DNA of 64,000 nucleotides from Chitinophaga pinensis (GTDB lineage Bacteria; Bacteroidota; Bacteroidia; Chitinophagales; CAMDFR01): NCBI GenBank assembly GCA_945860705.1, contig CAMART010000012.1, positions 1 to 64,000 of the forward strand, read 5' to 3'. Shown piece by piece: positions 8,766 to 17,058 of this stretch (position 1 is its first letter; each line of letters starts with the position of its first letter). The notes under the pieces were generated by a model. It saw only the letters and a program-made list of their open reading frames with translations, ran no database searches and was not told where the DNA came from. The position numbers and the translations under genes were made by a program.

Positions 8766-9599
8766 GTGAAATCTATTTTGCTCATTATAGCATGTATTGT
8801 AGCCATATACATTTTGCTTTGTGTCATTCTCTATTTGATACAAGAGTATTTTATATTTCACCCAGAGATACTACCCGAAAATTTTGTATACGAGTTTAGT
8901 TATCCTTTTGATGAAATAAATATTGATGCTGGTAATGGAGCTGTCTTGAATGGTATACATTTTAAAGTACCCAACTCCAAAGGCGTGATTTATTATTTTA
9001 AAGGCAATACCAGAAGTGTAAAAGGCTGGAGCAAATTTGCTAAAGATTTTATTAGTAAAGGCTATGATTTTTTTGTGATGGACTATCGAGGTTTTGGTAA
9101 AAGTAAAGGCAAACGAAATGAACGACTCATGTACAAAGACGCACTACTGGGTTATAGATATTTAAAAAAACACTATAATGAAAAAAACATCGTGATTTAT
9201 GGAAGGTCTATTGGCTCTGGATTTGCTACCTATACTGCTAGCAAAACAAATGCTAAAATGCTGATTTTAGATTCTCCATATTTGAGTTTTAGATACATAG
9301 CTTATAGATATGCGCCTATTTTTCCACACAAATGGATTTTGAAATATCAAATTCGTACTGATAAATATATTGCTCAAGTGCAAGTACCCATCTATATACT
9401 TCATGGTGCAAAAGATAGATTGATTCCTTTTAAGCATGCAAAAAAATTAGCACTGATCAATCGCAAAAAAACCAATTTGATAAAAATAGAAAAAGGAAGA
9501 CATAATAACCTGCCGAGCTTTCCTCAGTATCACCTAGTACTGCACGACATATTGCATGGCAACTATAAACGTATCAGTCTATATGAAGAAGTATATTAA
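8766..9599 (+). CDS. Alpha/beta hydrolase, membrane-anchored
   Basis: Starts at GTG (8766). The first 25 residues form a hydrophobic anchor (KSILLIIACIVAIYILLCVI). The body is an alpha/beta hydrolase of the ABHD13/BEM46 type, with the FVMDYRGFGKSKG segment, the nucleophile elbow GRSIGSG, an acid in LHGAKDRLIP, and His in GRHNNLP. Substrate is unknown; the family includes acyl esterases. It stands alone and ends 2 bases before the convergent lipoprotein gene. Confidence 0.87.
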   Translation: MKSILLIIACIVAIYILLCVILYLIQEYFIFHPEILPENFVYEFSYPFDEINIDAGNGAVLNGIHFKVPNSKGVIYYFKGNTRSVKGWSKFAKDFISKGYDFFVMDYRGFGKSKGKRNERLMYKDALLGYRYLKKHYNEKNIVIYGRSIGSGFATYTASKTNAKMLILDSPYLSFRYIAYRYAPIFPHKWILKYQIRTDKYIAQVQVPIYILHGAKDRLIPFKHAKKLALINRKKTNLIKIEKGRHNNLPSFPQYHLVLHDILHGNYKRISLYEEVY

Positions 9600-9601
9600 A
9601 T

Positions 9602-9997
9602 TTATTTATTACAATTAAACGTAATAAAAGAAGTGCCAACCGAATTGCCTTTTTTATTAAAGTTGTCTAGCTCTAGTTTCATCGTACTATTATTGCTTAC
9701 ATCATTTATCCAATATTCATTAAAAATATACTCGTTTGATTCGCTATTGATTTGCTTTGTAAATACAATTTGGTCACTATTACTGGTATTTTTTATCGTA
9801 AGCTTATATCCATACATTTTTAAATCAGATGTTAAAGTGCCGTTTATAAAAACCGTATCTCCATGCTCGTAGATATAACCACTTATAGGCGAAACGATGT
9901 TTATGTTTGTGTTTGGTACTGTCTTATTGCACGAATAGGTTATAACTAATAGCAAAACCAAAAGGCTAGATAAAAATAGATAATTGATTTTTTTCAT
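9602..9997 (-). CDS. Small lipoprotein with Ig-like fold, near regulator
   Basis: The 131-residue product has a type II signal peptide ending in a lipobox-like TYSC, so the mature protein would start at Cys23. The mature part reads as one beta-sandwich domain (INIVSPISGYIYEHGDTVFINGTLT), resembling the DUF4625 lipoproteins often found beside metal-uptake genes in Bacteroidota. That assignment is a resemblance, not proven. It starts 13 bases after the Fur-family regulator gene on the same strand, so it is probably under the same doubled operator. Confidence 0.7.
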   Translation of the reverse strand: MKKINYLFLSSLLVLLLVITYSCNKTVPNTNINIVSPISGYIYEHGDTVFINGTLTSDLKMYGYKLTIKNTSNSDQIVFTKQINSESNEYIFNEYWINDVSNNSTMKLELDNFNKKGNSVGTSFITFNCNK

Positions 9998-10010
9998 AAT
10001 TTATTAGTAT

Positions 10011-10424
10011 TTATTTACAAGCATCACAAATTCCTTTAGCTACAATTGTGTAGCTTTCTAAATTAAATTTTTTAGGCACTTTTATTTTTGGTGTATGTTT
10101 GTCATTCAAGCAAAACGTATGGTCGCATCTAAAACAAGTAAAGTGTATGTGATTGTCTTCGTGTTTATGACCAAAACAAGATTCTTTGCATAAAGCATAT
10201 TTTACTATTCCAGATGCATCATTTAGTTTATGTATAAACCCTTGTTCTTCAAAAAAGACTATATTTCTATATACGCTCGTTCTATCATGTTTGCTTAATG
10301 CTTTTTCTAGTTCAGGAAATGAAACAGCATGTTTGTATTTAGCAAAATAATTCATCATATCCTTTCTACAAGGTGTAGAGCGAATTCCATGTTCTTCTAA
10401 AATAGAAATAGTATTAGTAGCCAT
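10011..10424 (-). CDS. Fur-family metalloregulator, probably Zur
   Basis: The best start is the ATG at 10424 (MATNTISILEEHGIRSTPCRKDMM), giving 137 residues. A longer reading would run through the operator. The N-terminal winged helix (about 1-80) includes HDRTSVYRNIVFFEEQGFIHKL. The C-terminal dimer domain has HEDNHIHFTCFRC and a final ICDACK, the two CxxC pairs of the structural zinc site. Zinc rather than iron is inferred because the divergent receptor resembles zinc receptors and the operators differ from a classical Fur box. The promoter overlaps the left operator, so autoregulation is likely. Confidence 0.85.
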   Translation of the reverse strand: MATNTISILEEHGIRSTPCRKDMMNYFAKYKHAVSFPELEKALSKHDRTSVYRNIVFFEEQGFIHKLNDASGIVKYALCKESCFGHKHEDNHIHFTCFRCDHTFCLNDKHTPKIKVPKKFNLESYTIVAKGICDACK

Positions 10425-10428
10425 ACTG

Positions 10429-10458
10429 CAAATATAAATAATTTTTTTGTAATGCAAC
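10429..10458 (-). promoter_or_regulatory. Promoter of the Fur-family regulator gene
   Basis: Read on the minus strand, a TTG inside the left operator is followed after about 18 bases by TATATTTG, a match to TAnnTTTG, then CAGT and the ATG. The geometry mirrors the receptor promoter and also leaves almost no leader. Confidence 0.6.
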
Positions 10459-10469
10459 ATAGTTGCAAA
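10452..10469. promoter_or_regulatory. Operator palindrome, left copy
   Basis: ATGCAACATAGTTGCAAA contains TGCAAC-ATA-GTTGCA, an odd palindrome with 6-bp half-sites like Fur/Zur boxes. It is repeated in perfect inverted orientation 18 bases away. Its GTTGC (TTG 10463-10465) sits at the -33 position of the TonB receptor promoter, and the reverse-strand TTG serves as the -33 of the regulator promoter, so a bound repressor would block both. Confidence 0.8.
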
Positions 10470-10491
10470 TAATAATTTATGACTATCTTTG
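10463..10491 (+). promoter_or_regulatory. Promoter of the TonB receptor gene
   Basis: A -33 TTG (10463-10465), an 18-base spacer and a -7 TATCTTTG (10484-10491) match the Bacteroidota consensus TTTG-N17 to 23-TAnnTTTG. The ATG at 10497 is only 5 bases beyond the -7 element, so transcription should begin at or next to the start codon and the message is probably leaderless. Confidence 0.65.
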
Positions 10492-10505
10492 CAACTATGT
10501 TGCAT
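10488..10505. promoter_or_regulatory. Operator palindrome, right copy
   Basis: TTTGCAACTATGTTGCAT is the exact reverse complement of the left copy, with an 18-base spacer between them. It contains the end of the receptor -7 element TATCTTTG (10484-10491) and also the receptor ATG at 10497, so promoter, operator and start codon share the same bases. Confidence 0.8.
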
Positions 10506-12824
10506 AGATATATTTACATCTTATTGCTTTTTGTGTTTGCTGACCTATATGCTCAAACCAATGAACCTTGTCATCTGCATATAGAAGGTGATATTTTAGA
10601 CAAAGACAACCAACAAGCAATTGAATATGCAACAATCTATATAAAAGAACTGAATAAGGCAATTAATACAGACGAAAATGGCTTTTTTCAGTTGAATGAT
10701 ATTTGTGCTGGCTTTTATACTTTATACATTTCTCATTTAGATTGTGAAACAGATACGGTAAAATTAAATTTATATAAAAACGAACATATAGATTTATTTA
10801 TCAAACACAAAAACCACGAACTAGATGCTATAGAAATAAAAGAAAAACGAAAAGAAGATAAACTCATCAATAGCAACAATACTATTACTCAGCAAAGTAT
10901 AGATAAAAACGGAGGAAATAATCTTGGTGCTTTACTAAAAGAAATACCTGGTGTAAACACACTCAATACAGGTGTAGGTATTTCTAAGCCTATAATAACG
11001 GGAATGCATAGCATACGTGTAGTGACTATAAATGATGGAGTGCGACAAGAAGGACAACAATGGGGCACTGAACACGCACCAGAAATAGATATCAATACTG
11101 CTGGTGAAATACAAGTAGAAAAAGGTGCAAGTGCTTTGATATATAGCCATGATGCCGTTGGTGGCTTGATTATTATCAAACCAAAAACACTTAGAAATGC
11201 TCCTGGATTGAATGGCGCTATTGCTACTAATATTTCTACAGTGAACTGGAGAGGAGGCCTCAATATGATGCTGGAAGGTCAGTTTAAAAAAACTCCTAAT
11301 TGGAGCTGGAGAATACAAAGCAATAACATAAGAGCTGGAAACACGCGCACGCCAAATTATTATTTAAAAAATACTGGATTCAATGAAAATGACTTTTCCT
11401 TTTTCACAAGTTATTTTAGAAATAAATGGAAATTAAATCTTTCTTATAAATTTTACAATCTAAGACTCGGAATCTTTGCAGGCTCTCATATTGGCAACCT
11501 AAGTGATTTGCTCATTGCTTATAATGCTAGTGAGCCATTAGATAAAGATGGTTTTAGATATAAAATAAATACTCCTCGCCAAAACATAGAACACCATACT
11601 GCCAATCTAGATTTTACTTTTGTGCTCGATGAAAACAACAAAATGAATATTCGATATGGATTTCAATTTAACAAAAGACAAGAATTTGATAAGATACTTG
11701 GCAGAAGCACCAAGAAACCTGCTGCAGAATTTTACTTGTATACTCATAGTGCAGATATAGACTGGAGTGCCAAAAATAAAAAAGCAAACTATAAAAGCAT
11801 TCTAGGACTAAATGGAATGTATCAAAACAATTTTTATGGTGGTACTTATTTTATACCAGAATATAATATGAAAAATATCGGTATCTATAGTTTTCATAAG
11901 TATACAAAAAACAAATGGACGCTTCAAGGAGCATTGAGAGGCGATATTAGTTTTCTGCAAATAAGTAAAACTAAAAAAAGCGATACTATTAAAAACTATA
12001 CTTGGAAAGGTATAGCGAGCAATATAGCTGTGGGCTATCAAATAGACTATCATACAAATATAAGCGTATCGCTTGGTAGCACGTGGCGAGCACCACATCC
12101 TGTAGAACTTTATAGCGATGGTGTGCATCATGGCACAGCAAGTGTGGAGATAGGCAATGTAAATCTAAAACAAGAACGAGTGTATTTTTCATCTCTAGAT
12201 TTTTCATATGATGAAGGTACAAGACATAAAGTATCTATTACGCTATACAATAAATACATTGCTAATTATATTTATCTTTTTGCAAGAGAAAAGCCCGTAC
12301 TAACTATTCGTGGTGCTTTTCCTGCTTTTGAATACAGACAAACCAACGCCAATTTTACTGGAGCGGATATCTATTATAAAATTGATTTATCCAAAGGTTT
12401 TGACTTTAGTCAAAAATTAAGTTTTGTATACGCATATAATATTATAGATAAAAATTATCTGCCTTTTATTCCTCCTTTTAATACAGAGTCAAAACTTTCT
12501 TATATCATACCTATTCATAAAAAAATTGATGATTTTAAAATTTCATTTATCGGTACATATGTATCACGACAAAATCTAACTAATAGAACTCAAGAAGTGG
12601 TAGCCAACCCAAAAGGATATTTTTTGCTTGGGTTTGAAAGTGGATTGGCTATTCATAGAAAAAAACAACAAGAACCTATCACTCTTTATTTTGAAATACA
12701 AAACATGTTGAATACCAGATATAGAGACTATATGAATAGATGGAGATATTTTGCAGATGAAGCAGGAATCAATTTTTCTATTAAACTAAAAATACCTTTT
12801 AATATTAATCAAAAAACAAATTAA
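10497..12824 (+). CDS. TonB-dependent outer-membrane receptor, probably zinc
   Basis: I prefer the ATG at 10497 because MLHRYIYILLLFVFADLYAQ is then a compact signal peptide; an ATG 18 bases upstream would add MTIFAT. The 775-residue product has a carboxypeptidase-regulatory-like domain (about 24-105), a plug domain (about 125-230), and a 22-strand-type barrel to the C-terminus. The plug segment DGVRQEGQQWGTEHAPEID, then ASALIYSHDAVGGLIIIKPK, is like that of ZnuD-type zinc receptors. Several extracellular-loop histidine pairs (for example DGVHHGT) fit a metal ligand role. It is controlled by the doubled operator and is followed 4 bases later by a lipoprotein gene. Confidence 0.88.
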   Translation: MLHRYIYILLLFVFADLYAQTNEPCHLHIEGDILDKDNQQAIEYATIYIKELNKAINTDENGFFQLNDICAGFYTLYISHLDCETDTVKLNLYKNEHIDLFIKHKNHELDAIEIKEKRKEDKLINSNNTITQQSIDKNGGNNLGALLKEIPGVNTLNTGVGISKPIITGMHSIRVVTINDGVRQEGQQWGTEHAPEIDINTAGEIQVEKGASALIYSHDAVGGLIIIKPKTLRNAPGLNGAIATNISTVNWRGGLNMMLEGQFKKTPNWSWRIQSNNIRAGNTRTPNYYLKNTGFNENDFSFFTSYFRNKWKLNLSYKFYNLRLGIFAGSHIGNLSDLLIAYNASEPLDKDGFRYKINTPRQNIEHHTANLDFTFVLDENNKMNIRYGFQFNKRQEFDKILGRSTKKPAAEFYLYTHSADIDWSAKNKKANYKSILGLNGMYQNNFYGGTYFIPEYNMKNIGIYSFHKYTKNKWTLQGALRGDISFLQISKTKKSDTIKNYTWKGIASNIAVGYQIDYHTNISVSLGSTWRAPHPVELYSDGVHHGTASVEIGNVNLKQERVYFSSLDFSYDEGTRHKVSITLYNKYIANYIYLFAREKPVLTIRGAFPAFEYRQTNANFTGADIYYKIDLSKGFDFSQKLSFVYAYNIIDKNYLPFIPPFNTESKLSYIIPIHKKIDDFKISFIGTYVSRQNLTNRTQEVVANPKGYFLLGFESGLAIHRKKQQEPITLYFEIQNMLNTRYRDYMNRWRYFADEAGINFSIKLKIPFNINQKTN

Positions 12825-12828
12825 AAAA

Positions 12829-13362
12829 ATGAAAAACAAATTATCTTTTCTAGCACCAATTATTATTGTTGTATTGTCTCTTACATTTGCTTGTAAGCCA
12901 GATCCAAAAAACGAAGAAGAACTCATCACAACTCTAAAACTAAGTTTCACAAATGGAGGAAGCACTCAAGTATTTGAATTTAAAGATATAGATGGTATAG
13001 GCGGTGGTGCTGATGGCATCACAGACACTGTAGTTTTAGACAGTAATAAAGTGTATGCTATGACAGTAAGTGTACTTAACGAAAGCGAAACTCCTTCTGA
13101 AGATATCACAAGCGAAATAAGAAATGAATCTAGCGATCATCAATTTTTTTATAATGTATCATCTGGATTGAATCTCACTCATACATATAATGATACAGAT
13201 GCAAATGGATTACCTATAGGCTTAAGCAATACGATTAGTTCTGGCAACATATCTAATGGTACACTACGTGTAAATCTAAAACATCAGCCAGAAATCAAAG
13301 ATGGCAATCAGAATACTGGCGAAAGTGATATAGATGTCACTTTTGTAGTCTATATAAAATAA
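12829..13362 (+). CDS. Lipoprotein of the TonB/zinc locus (type 1 periplasmic binding fold family)
   Basis: The 177-residue product has a lipoprotein signal (LSLTFAC, Cys22). The mature part matches a Bacteroidota family often annotated as type 1 periplasmic binding fold superfamily: NEEELITTLKLSFTNGG near the N-terminus, a middle SEIRNESSDHQFFYNVSSGL, and the C-terminal TLRVNLKHQPEIKD. Genes of this family typically follow a TonB receptor of the kind seen here, so a role in binding or passing on the receptor's substrate is inferred. The gap to the receptor is 4 bases, so the pair is an operon. Confidence 0.8.
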   Translation: MKNKLSFLAPIIIVVLSLTFACKPDPKNEEELITTLKLSFTNGGSTQVFEFKDIDGIGGGADGITDTVVLDSNKVYAMTVSVLNESETPSEDITSEIRNESSDHQFFYNVSSGLNLTHTYNDTDANGLPIGLSNTISSGNISNGTLRVNLKHQPEIKDGNQNTGESDIDVTFVVYIK

Positions 13363-13531
13363 AAAATCTATTCCTAAAATATTTAGTTATAATTTTTTTT
13401 CACTAGGCAAGTACATTGCGTTTTGCTAGTATATATTTGCATCATTAATTAACAACAAAAGTAAATTTATTTGATTTTTTATATTGACATTCAATTATTT
13501 AAGCAATAATCTAAAATTATTTAGAAATAAA

Positions 13532-13563
13532 TTTGAAAGAATAGAAAAAAGATTTTACCTTTA
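13532..13563 (+). promoter_or_regulatory. Putative recA promoter
   Basis: TTTG (13532-13535), a 20-base spacer and TACCTTTA (13556-13563) match the TTTG / TAnnTTTG promoter form with one mismatch at the last base. The ATG of recA is 17 bases further on. I see no obvious LexA-type palindrome in the 218-base gap. Confidence 0.5.
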
Positions 13564-13580
13564 CTAAAATTATTAGCAAA

Positions 13581-14603
13581 ATGACAGAACAAATAACAGA
13601 CAAAGAAAAAACGCAAGCCTTAAAATTAACGCTTGACAAACTTGACAAAGCCTATGGAAAGGGCACCGTGATGAGACTTGGCGATAAGCCAGCTGTAGAA
13701 ATGGAAGTGATTCCTACAGGTTCATTAGGTTTGGATATTGCACTTGGAATAGGTGGCCTACCAAAAGGAAGAGTAGTAGAAATATATGGTCCAGAATCTT
13801 CTGGTAAAACTACACTCACGCTACATATTATAGCAGAAACTCAAAAAAGAGGTGGTATCGCAGCTTTTATAGATGCTGAACATGCTTTTGATAAAGCTTA
13901 TGCTCAAAAACTTGGTGTAGACATAGATAGTCTTCTTATCTCTCAACCAGACTGTGGTGAGCAAGCATTAGATATTGCAGAGCATTTGATTCGCTCAGGA
14001 GCTATAGATGTGTGTGTGATAGATTCAGTAGCAGCTTTGGTACCAAAAAGCGAACTAGAAGGCGATATGGGCGATAGCAAAATGGGGCTTCAAGCTCGAT
14101 TGATGTCACAAGCACTTAGAAAACTTACAGGAACTATCAGTAAAACAGGTTGTATCTGCATCTTCATTAATCAACTTCGTGAGAAAATAGGAGTAATGTT
14201 TGGTAATCCGGAGACTACAACGGGTGGTAATGCATTGAAGTTTTATTCTTCAGTGAGACTAGACATCAGACGTATAGGACAAATAAAAGAAAAAGATGAT
14301 ATCACTGGAAACAGAACTAAAATAAAAGTAGTAAAAAATAAAGTATCTCCTCCATTCAGAACTTGCGAGTTTGATATTCTATATGGAGAAGGAATCTCTA
14401 AAATAGGTGAAATCATCGACTTGGGTGTAGAACTAGATATACTTCAAAAAAGTGGCTCTTGGTATAGCTACAGTGGCACGAAGCTAGGACAAGGTAGAGA
14501 AGGTGTGAAAGACATACTTAGAGACAACCCAGAAATGAGTGACGAAGTAGAAGCAAAAATCAGACAGAAATTGGCTGATGAAAAAGTTGCTGCTACAGAA
14601 TAA
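13581..14603 (+). CDS. recA: Recombinase RecA
   Basis: RecA forms filaments on single-stranded DNA, drives strand exchange and triggers LexA-type cleavage. The 340-residue protein has the Walker A motif GPESSGKTT, Walker [11 protein letters not shown], the loop 1 region [22 protein letters not shown] and loop 2 [23 protein letters not shown]. The C-terminal domain is normal length and acidic at the end. It is monocistronic and followed by a strong hairpin terminator. Confidence 0.98.
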   Translation: MTEQITDKEKTQALKLTLDKLDKAYGKGTVMRLGDKPAVEMEVIPTGSLGLDIALGIGGLPKGRVVEIYGPESSGKTTLTLHIIAETQKRGGIAAFIDAEHAFDKAYAQKLGVDIDSLLISQPDCGEQALDIAEHLIRSGAIDVCVIDSVAALVPKSELEGDMGDSKMGLQARLMSQALRKLTGTISKTGCICIFINQLREKIGVMFGNPETTTGGNALKFYSSVRLDIRRIGQIKEKDDITGNRTKIKVVKNKVSPPFRTCEFDILYGEGISKIGEIIDLGVELDILQKSGSWYSYSGTKLGQGREGVKDILRDNPEMSDEVEAKIRQKLADEKVAATE

Positions 14604-14677
14604 ATATTCATTCGATTTATAGTTTTTATAAATCTACTGATCAAAATATAAGTTATTGTTGTTGTTATTTTTCTAGA

Positions 14678-14708
14678 AGCATCACGCCATGGGCGTGATG
14701 CTTTTTTT
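14678..14708 (+). terminator. Intrinsic terminator after recA
   Basis: An 11-bp stem, AGCATCACGCC with GGCGTGATGCT, a three-base loop, then a run of seven T. It lies about 75 bases after the recA stop. The stem core ATCACGCC...GGCGTGAT is the same as the dispersed palindrome at 55325 and 61694. Confidence 0.85.
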
Positions 14709-14834
14709 ATATCCAAACACAGAAAATGACAAAGTAATCATATTTTGAAAGTTATTAAATAAATCTAATCTATTTGTATAGACAAAAAATAAAATTAATG
14801 AGATAAAACCAAATACCGTCAAAATGACTAACAT

Positions 14835-14982
14835 CATATATTAGCGTTTGCTAATCCTGCACAGGAAAAGTCGAAATATTCTATAGAAGCAGAGAGAAGA
14901 AACAAACGCTCACGTCAAGGCGTGGGCTTTGCTATACTTTGCTTCTAGGGCTTCGACTCCCTCCTGTGCAAGTTAGTATATG
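14835..14982. other. Long structured inverted-repeat region (possible ncRNA or REP-type element)
   Basis: This lies in the 442-base gap between recA and the FISUMP gene, which has no ORF I can support. Outer to inner pairings are: CATATATTAG with its partner ending at 14982 (10 bp with two G-U); TGCACAGGA (14858-14866) with TCCTGTGCA (14962-14970), 9 bp; GTCGAA (14870-14875) with TTCGAC (14952-14957), 6 bp; TAGAAGCA (14884-14891) with TGCTTCTA (14940-14947), 8 bp. The apical part holds a smaller CACG...CGTG hairpin. The shape is a long interrupted rod, like 6S RNA or a repetitive palindromic element. Strand and function are unknown. Confidence 0.45.
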
Positions 14983-15045
14983 ACCCACGCTGATTCTTTA
15001 TATTAACTCTACTAAGGGGCATAGTAGAAATACAAAAATTAAAAA

Positions 15046-16857
15046 ATGAAAAAGAAAATTTTAGAAATTAAAAAACTAACTAACTTAAAATTACAGCTTC
15101 TTTATAAGAAGATATTTATTAATTTGGATTATGTATTAGAAAAAAAATTAAATATTTATTATCTAGTACTTTTGGGGTTAATTTTTATGTCAACTAGCTC
15201 GTTGAATGGTCAAACTATTCGTTATAATTATGAATTAAATAATACAGAACACTCTTGTATGTTTTGTAAAAAAAAAATTACAACATCTGAAATAAAAGCT
15301 ATATCTAATGTAAACTATAATAAGGATTCCACATCATTAAGACAGATTAGAGATGCTATAGCTTATTCCATGACATTATATTTATGGAATATAAATGCTA
15401 CATGGACAACCCTGATAAATGAAGAATGCCCATCCATAGAAAACAAAACTCCTAAACATCAGTGGAGGGATGAACAGAAATTGTTTTCAGCTTCTTCTTC
15501 AACATCTATTAAACAAGGTGATGATAGCAAAAATTCAATTAAAAAGCTATATGAGGGACCTTATGGTTTCATAAATAAAGGATTGGTTGATATAATTTTA
15601 AAAAGAGTATATGATAAAATTGATGAAATTGAACCATTTAAAAATTTAATATATGAAGAAGAAAAACAAAAAAAAATCGTATCAGATAATATCGCTTTAA
15701 AAGGAGAAATTAAAATTGGAAACCAAATTTGGATGACCAAAAATTTAAATGTAGATAAATTCAGTAATGGTGATCAAATAATAGAAGCTAAAACAGATGA
15801 AGAGTGGCAAAGAGCTGCAGCTAATAAGCAACCCGCCTGGTGTTATTATAAAAATGATCCTTCTAATGGGGAAAAATATGGCAAGTTATATAATTGGTAT
15901 GCCGTTAATGATACTAGGGGTATTGCTCCTTTAGGCTATCACATTCCATCAAATGAAGAATGGGAAGAACTTCTTAAATTCTTAGGAGGAGAGCCTGTTA
16001 CTGGGGGTAATGGACTTTTTACTGAAAGACGATCTTCAGTTGCTGGGGGCAAACTAAAAAGTACTATAGGGTGGGAAAAAGATATAAACGTAACTAATAG
16101 CAGTTATTTTTCAGCGCTACCAGGAGGAGGAAGGTCAAATTCCGGTGTTTTTGTAGGGCAAGGTTACCATGGATATTGGTGGAGTTCTATAGATATAGAT
16201 TCGAGCAACGCTTTGTTGCGTCATCTGATGTATTTTCCAAACGATTTTGAAGAAATGTCTTTTCAAAAAAGTTTCGGCTATTCTATTCGATGTTTAAAAG
16301 GAGAAGAGACTATAAAAGTAAAGGAGGCACGTCAAAAAAAACTCGATGATGAAAAAGAAAAAGCTGAAGCTATGCGAATTATTGAAGAAAAAATGGCACT
16401 TTCAAGAAAAAAATCACTTACCGAATCTGAAAATGCATTAATTGGTCATTGGAACATTGAAGGAAAAATAACAGGTAAAGAGGATTTAATAGAATTAGAA
16501 ATCTCTGCATTGTTAACAAATGATGCAAGAAAAATTAATTTAGAAATTACATCAAGCTACTGGTCCATATTAAGAAGCAATGTTTATGGAACAAATGTAG
16601 TAACGAAAGATAAAAAAATTGCAACACAAATAAATATTATTAATGGTTTTTTTGAAATCAATGACAATATATTAAACATTCACGTTGATTCTAATGATAT
16701 TACTAATACAAACTTCCAAGATAAGAAGTATTCTCTTCAACTTACAAACTTACTAAACACTATCTTAAAGAATCTAAAAGTTGAAGAAAACAATGGGAAA
16801 AAGATTGAATTATCAAATAACGAATTTGATTTAAAACTAAAAGGTAAACGAGACTAA
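15046..16857 (+). CDS. FISUMP domain protein, membrane-associated or exported
   Basis: The 603-residue product begins with about 35 basic residues, then a hydrophobic stretch (about 38-57) ending LNGQ that may be an uncleaved or late signal. The true start could be further in. Residues about 223-426 are a Fibrobacter succinogenes major paralogous (FISUMP) domain: IGNQIWMTKNLNV, GKLYNWYAV, GYHIPSNEEWEEL, GYWWSS, FGYSIRCLKGE. A Lys/Glu-rich segment (about 425-460) leads to a 140-residue C-terminal domain I do not recognise. FISUMP domains occur on surface or secreted proteins. A Cys pair (CMFCKKK) lies near residue 70. Confidence 0.85.
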   Translation: MKKKILEIKKLTNLKLQLLYKKIFINLDYVLEKKLNIYYLVLLGLIFMSTSSLNGQTIRYNYELNNTEHSCMFCKKKITTSEIKAISNVNYNKDSTSLRQIRDAIAYSMTLYLWNINATWTTLINEECPSIENKTPKHQWRDEQKLFSASSSTSIKQGDDSKNSIKKLYEGPYGFINKGLVDIILKRVYDKIDEIEPFKNLIYEEEKQKKIVSDNIALKGEIKIGNQIWMTKNLNVDKFSNGDQIIEAKTDEEWQRAAANKQPAWCYYKNDPSNGEKYGKLYNWYAVNDTRGIAPLGYHIPSNEEWEELLKFLGGEPVTGGNGLFTERRSSVAGGKLKSTIGWEKDINVTNSSYFSALPGGGRSNSGVFVGQGYHGYWWSSIDIDSSNALLRHLMYFPNDFEEMSFQKSFGYSIRCLKGEETIKVKEARQKKLDDEKEKAEAMRIIEEKMALSRKKSLTESENALIGHWNIEGKITGKEDLIELEISALLTNDARKINLEITSSYWSILRSNVYGTNVVTKDKKIATQINIINGFFEINDNILNIHVDSNDITNTNFQDKKYSLQLTNLLNTILKNLKVEENNGKKIELSNNEFDLKLKGKRD

Positions 16858-16889
16858 TCAATAAATGAATTTAAAGCTTTTTACAATAT

Positions 16890-16920
16890 CAGAGCGGAAG
16901 GATGCTTCTGCTCTGTTTAT
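16890..16920 (+). terminator. Intrinsic terminator after the FISUMP gene
   Basis: CAGAGCGGAAG and CTTCTGCTCTG pair over 11 bp (one G-U) around a GATG loop, followed by TTTAT. It is 32 bases after the stop codon. The T-run is short, so it may be only moderately strong. The rest of the 201-base gap is AT-rich without visible features. Confidence 0.7.
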
Positions 16921-17058
16921 AGTTAATGATCTTCTTTGAATTATGCTACTTAGAGTTATTTGCCAACTTTATTATTACTTCCAATTTAAATCAATTATAA
17001 CAAAGGACTAGTTTTACCTTTGTGTTTTTAGCTTAAAATTGATTACCTTAGCTACCAA

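Noticed and set aside
14835-14982. SRP RNA, tmRNA or RNase P RNA
   Set aside because: Hallmarks such as GGAAGGAAGCAGCC (SRP) or the full GAGGAAAGTCC (RNase P) are missing; only a short AGGAAAAGTC resemblance is present.
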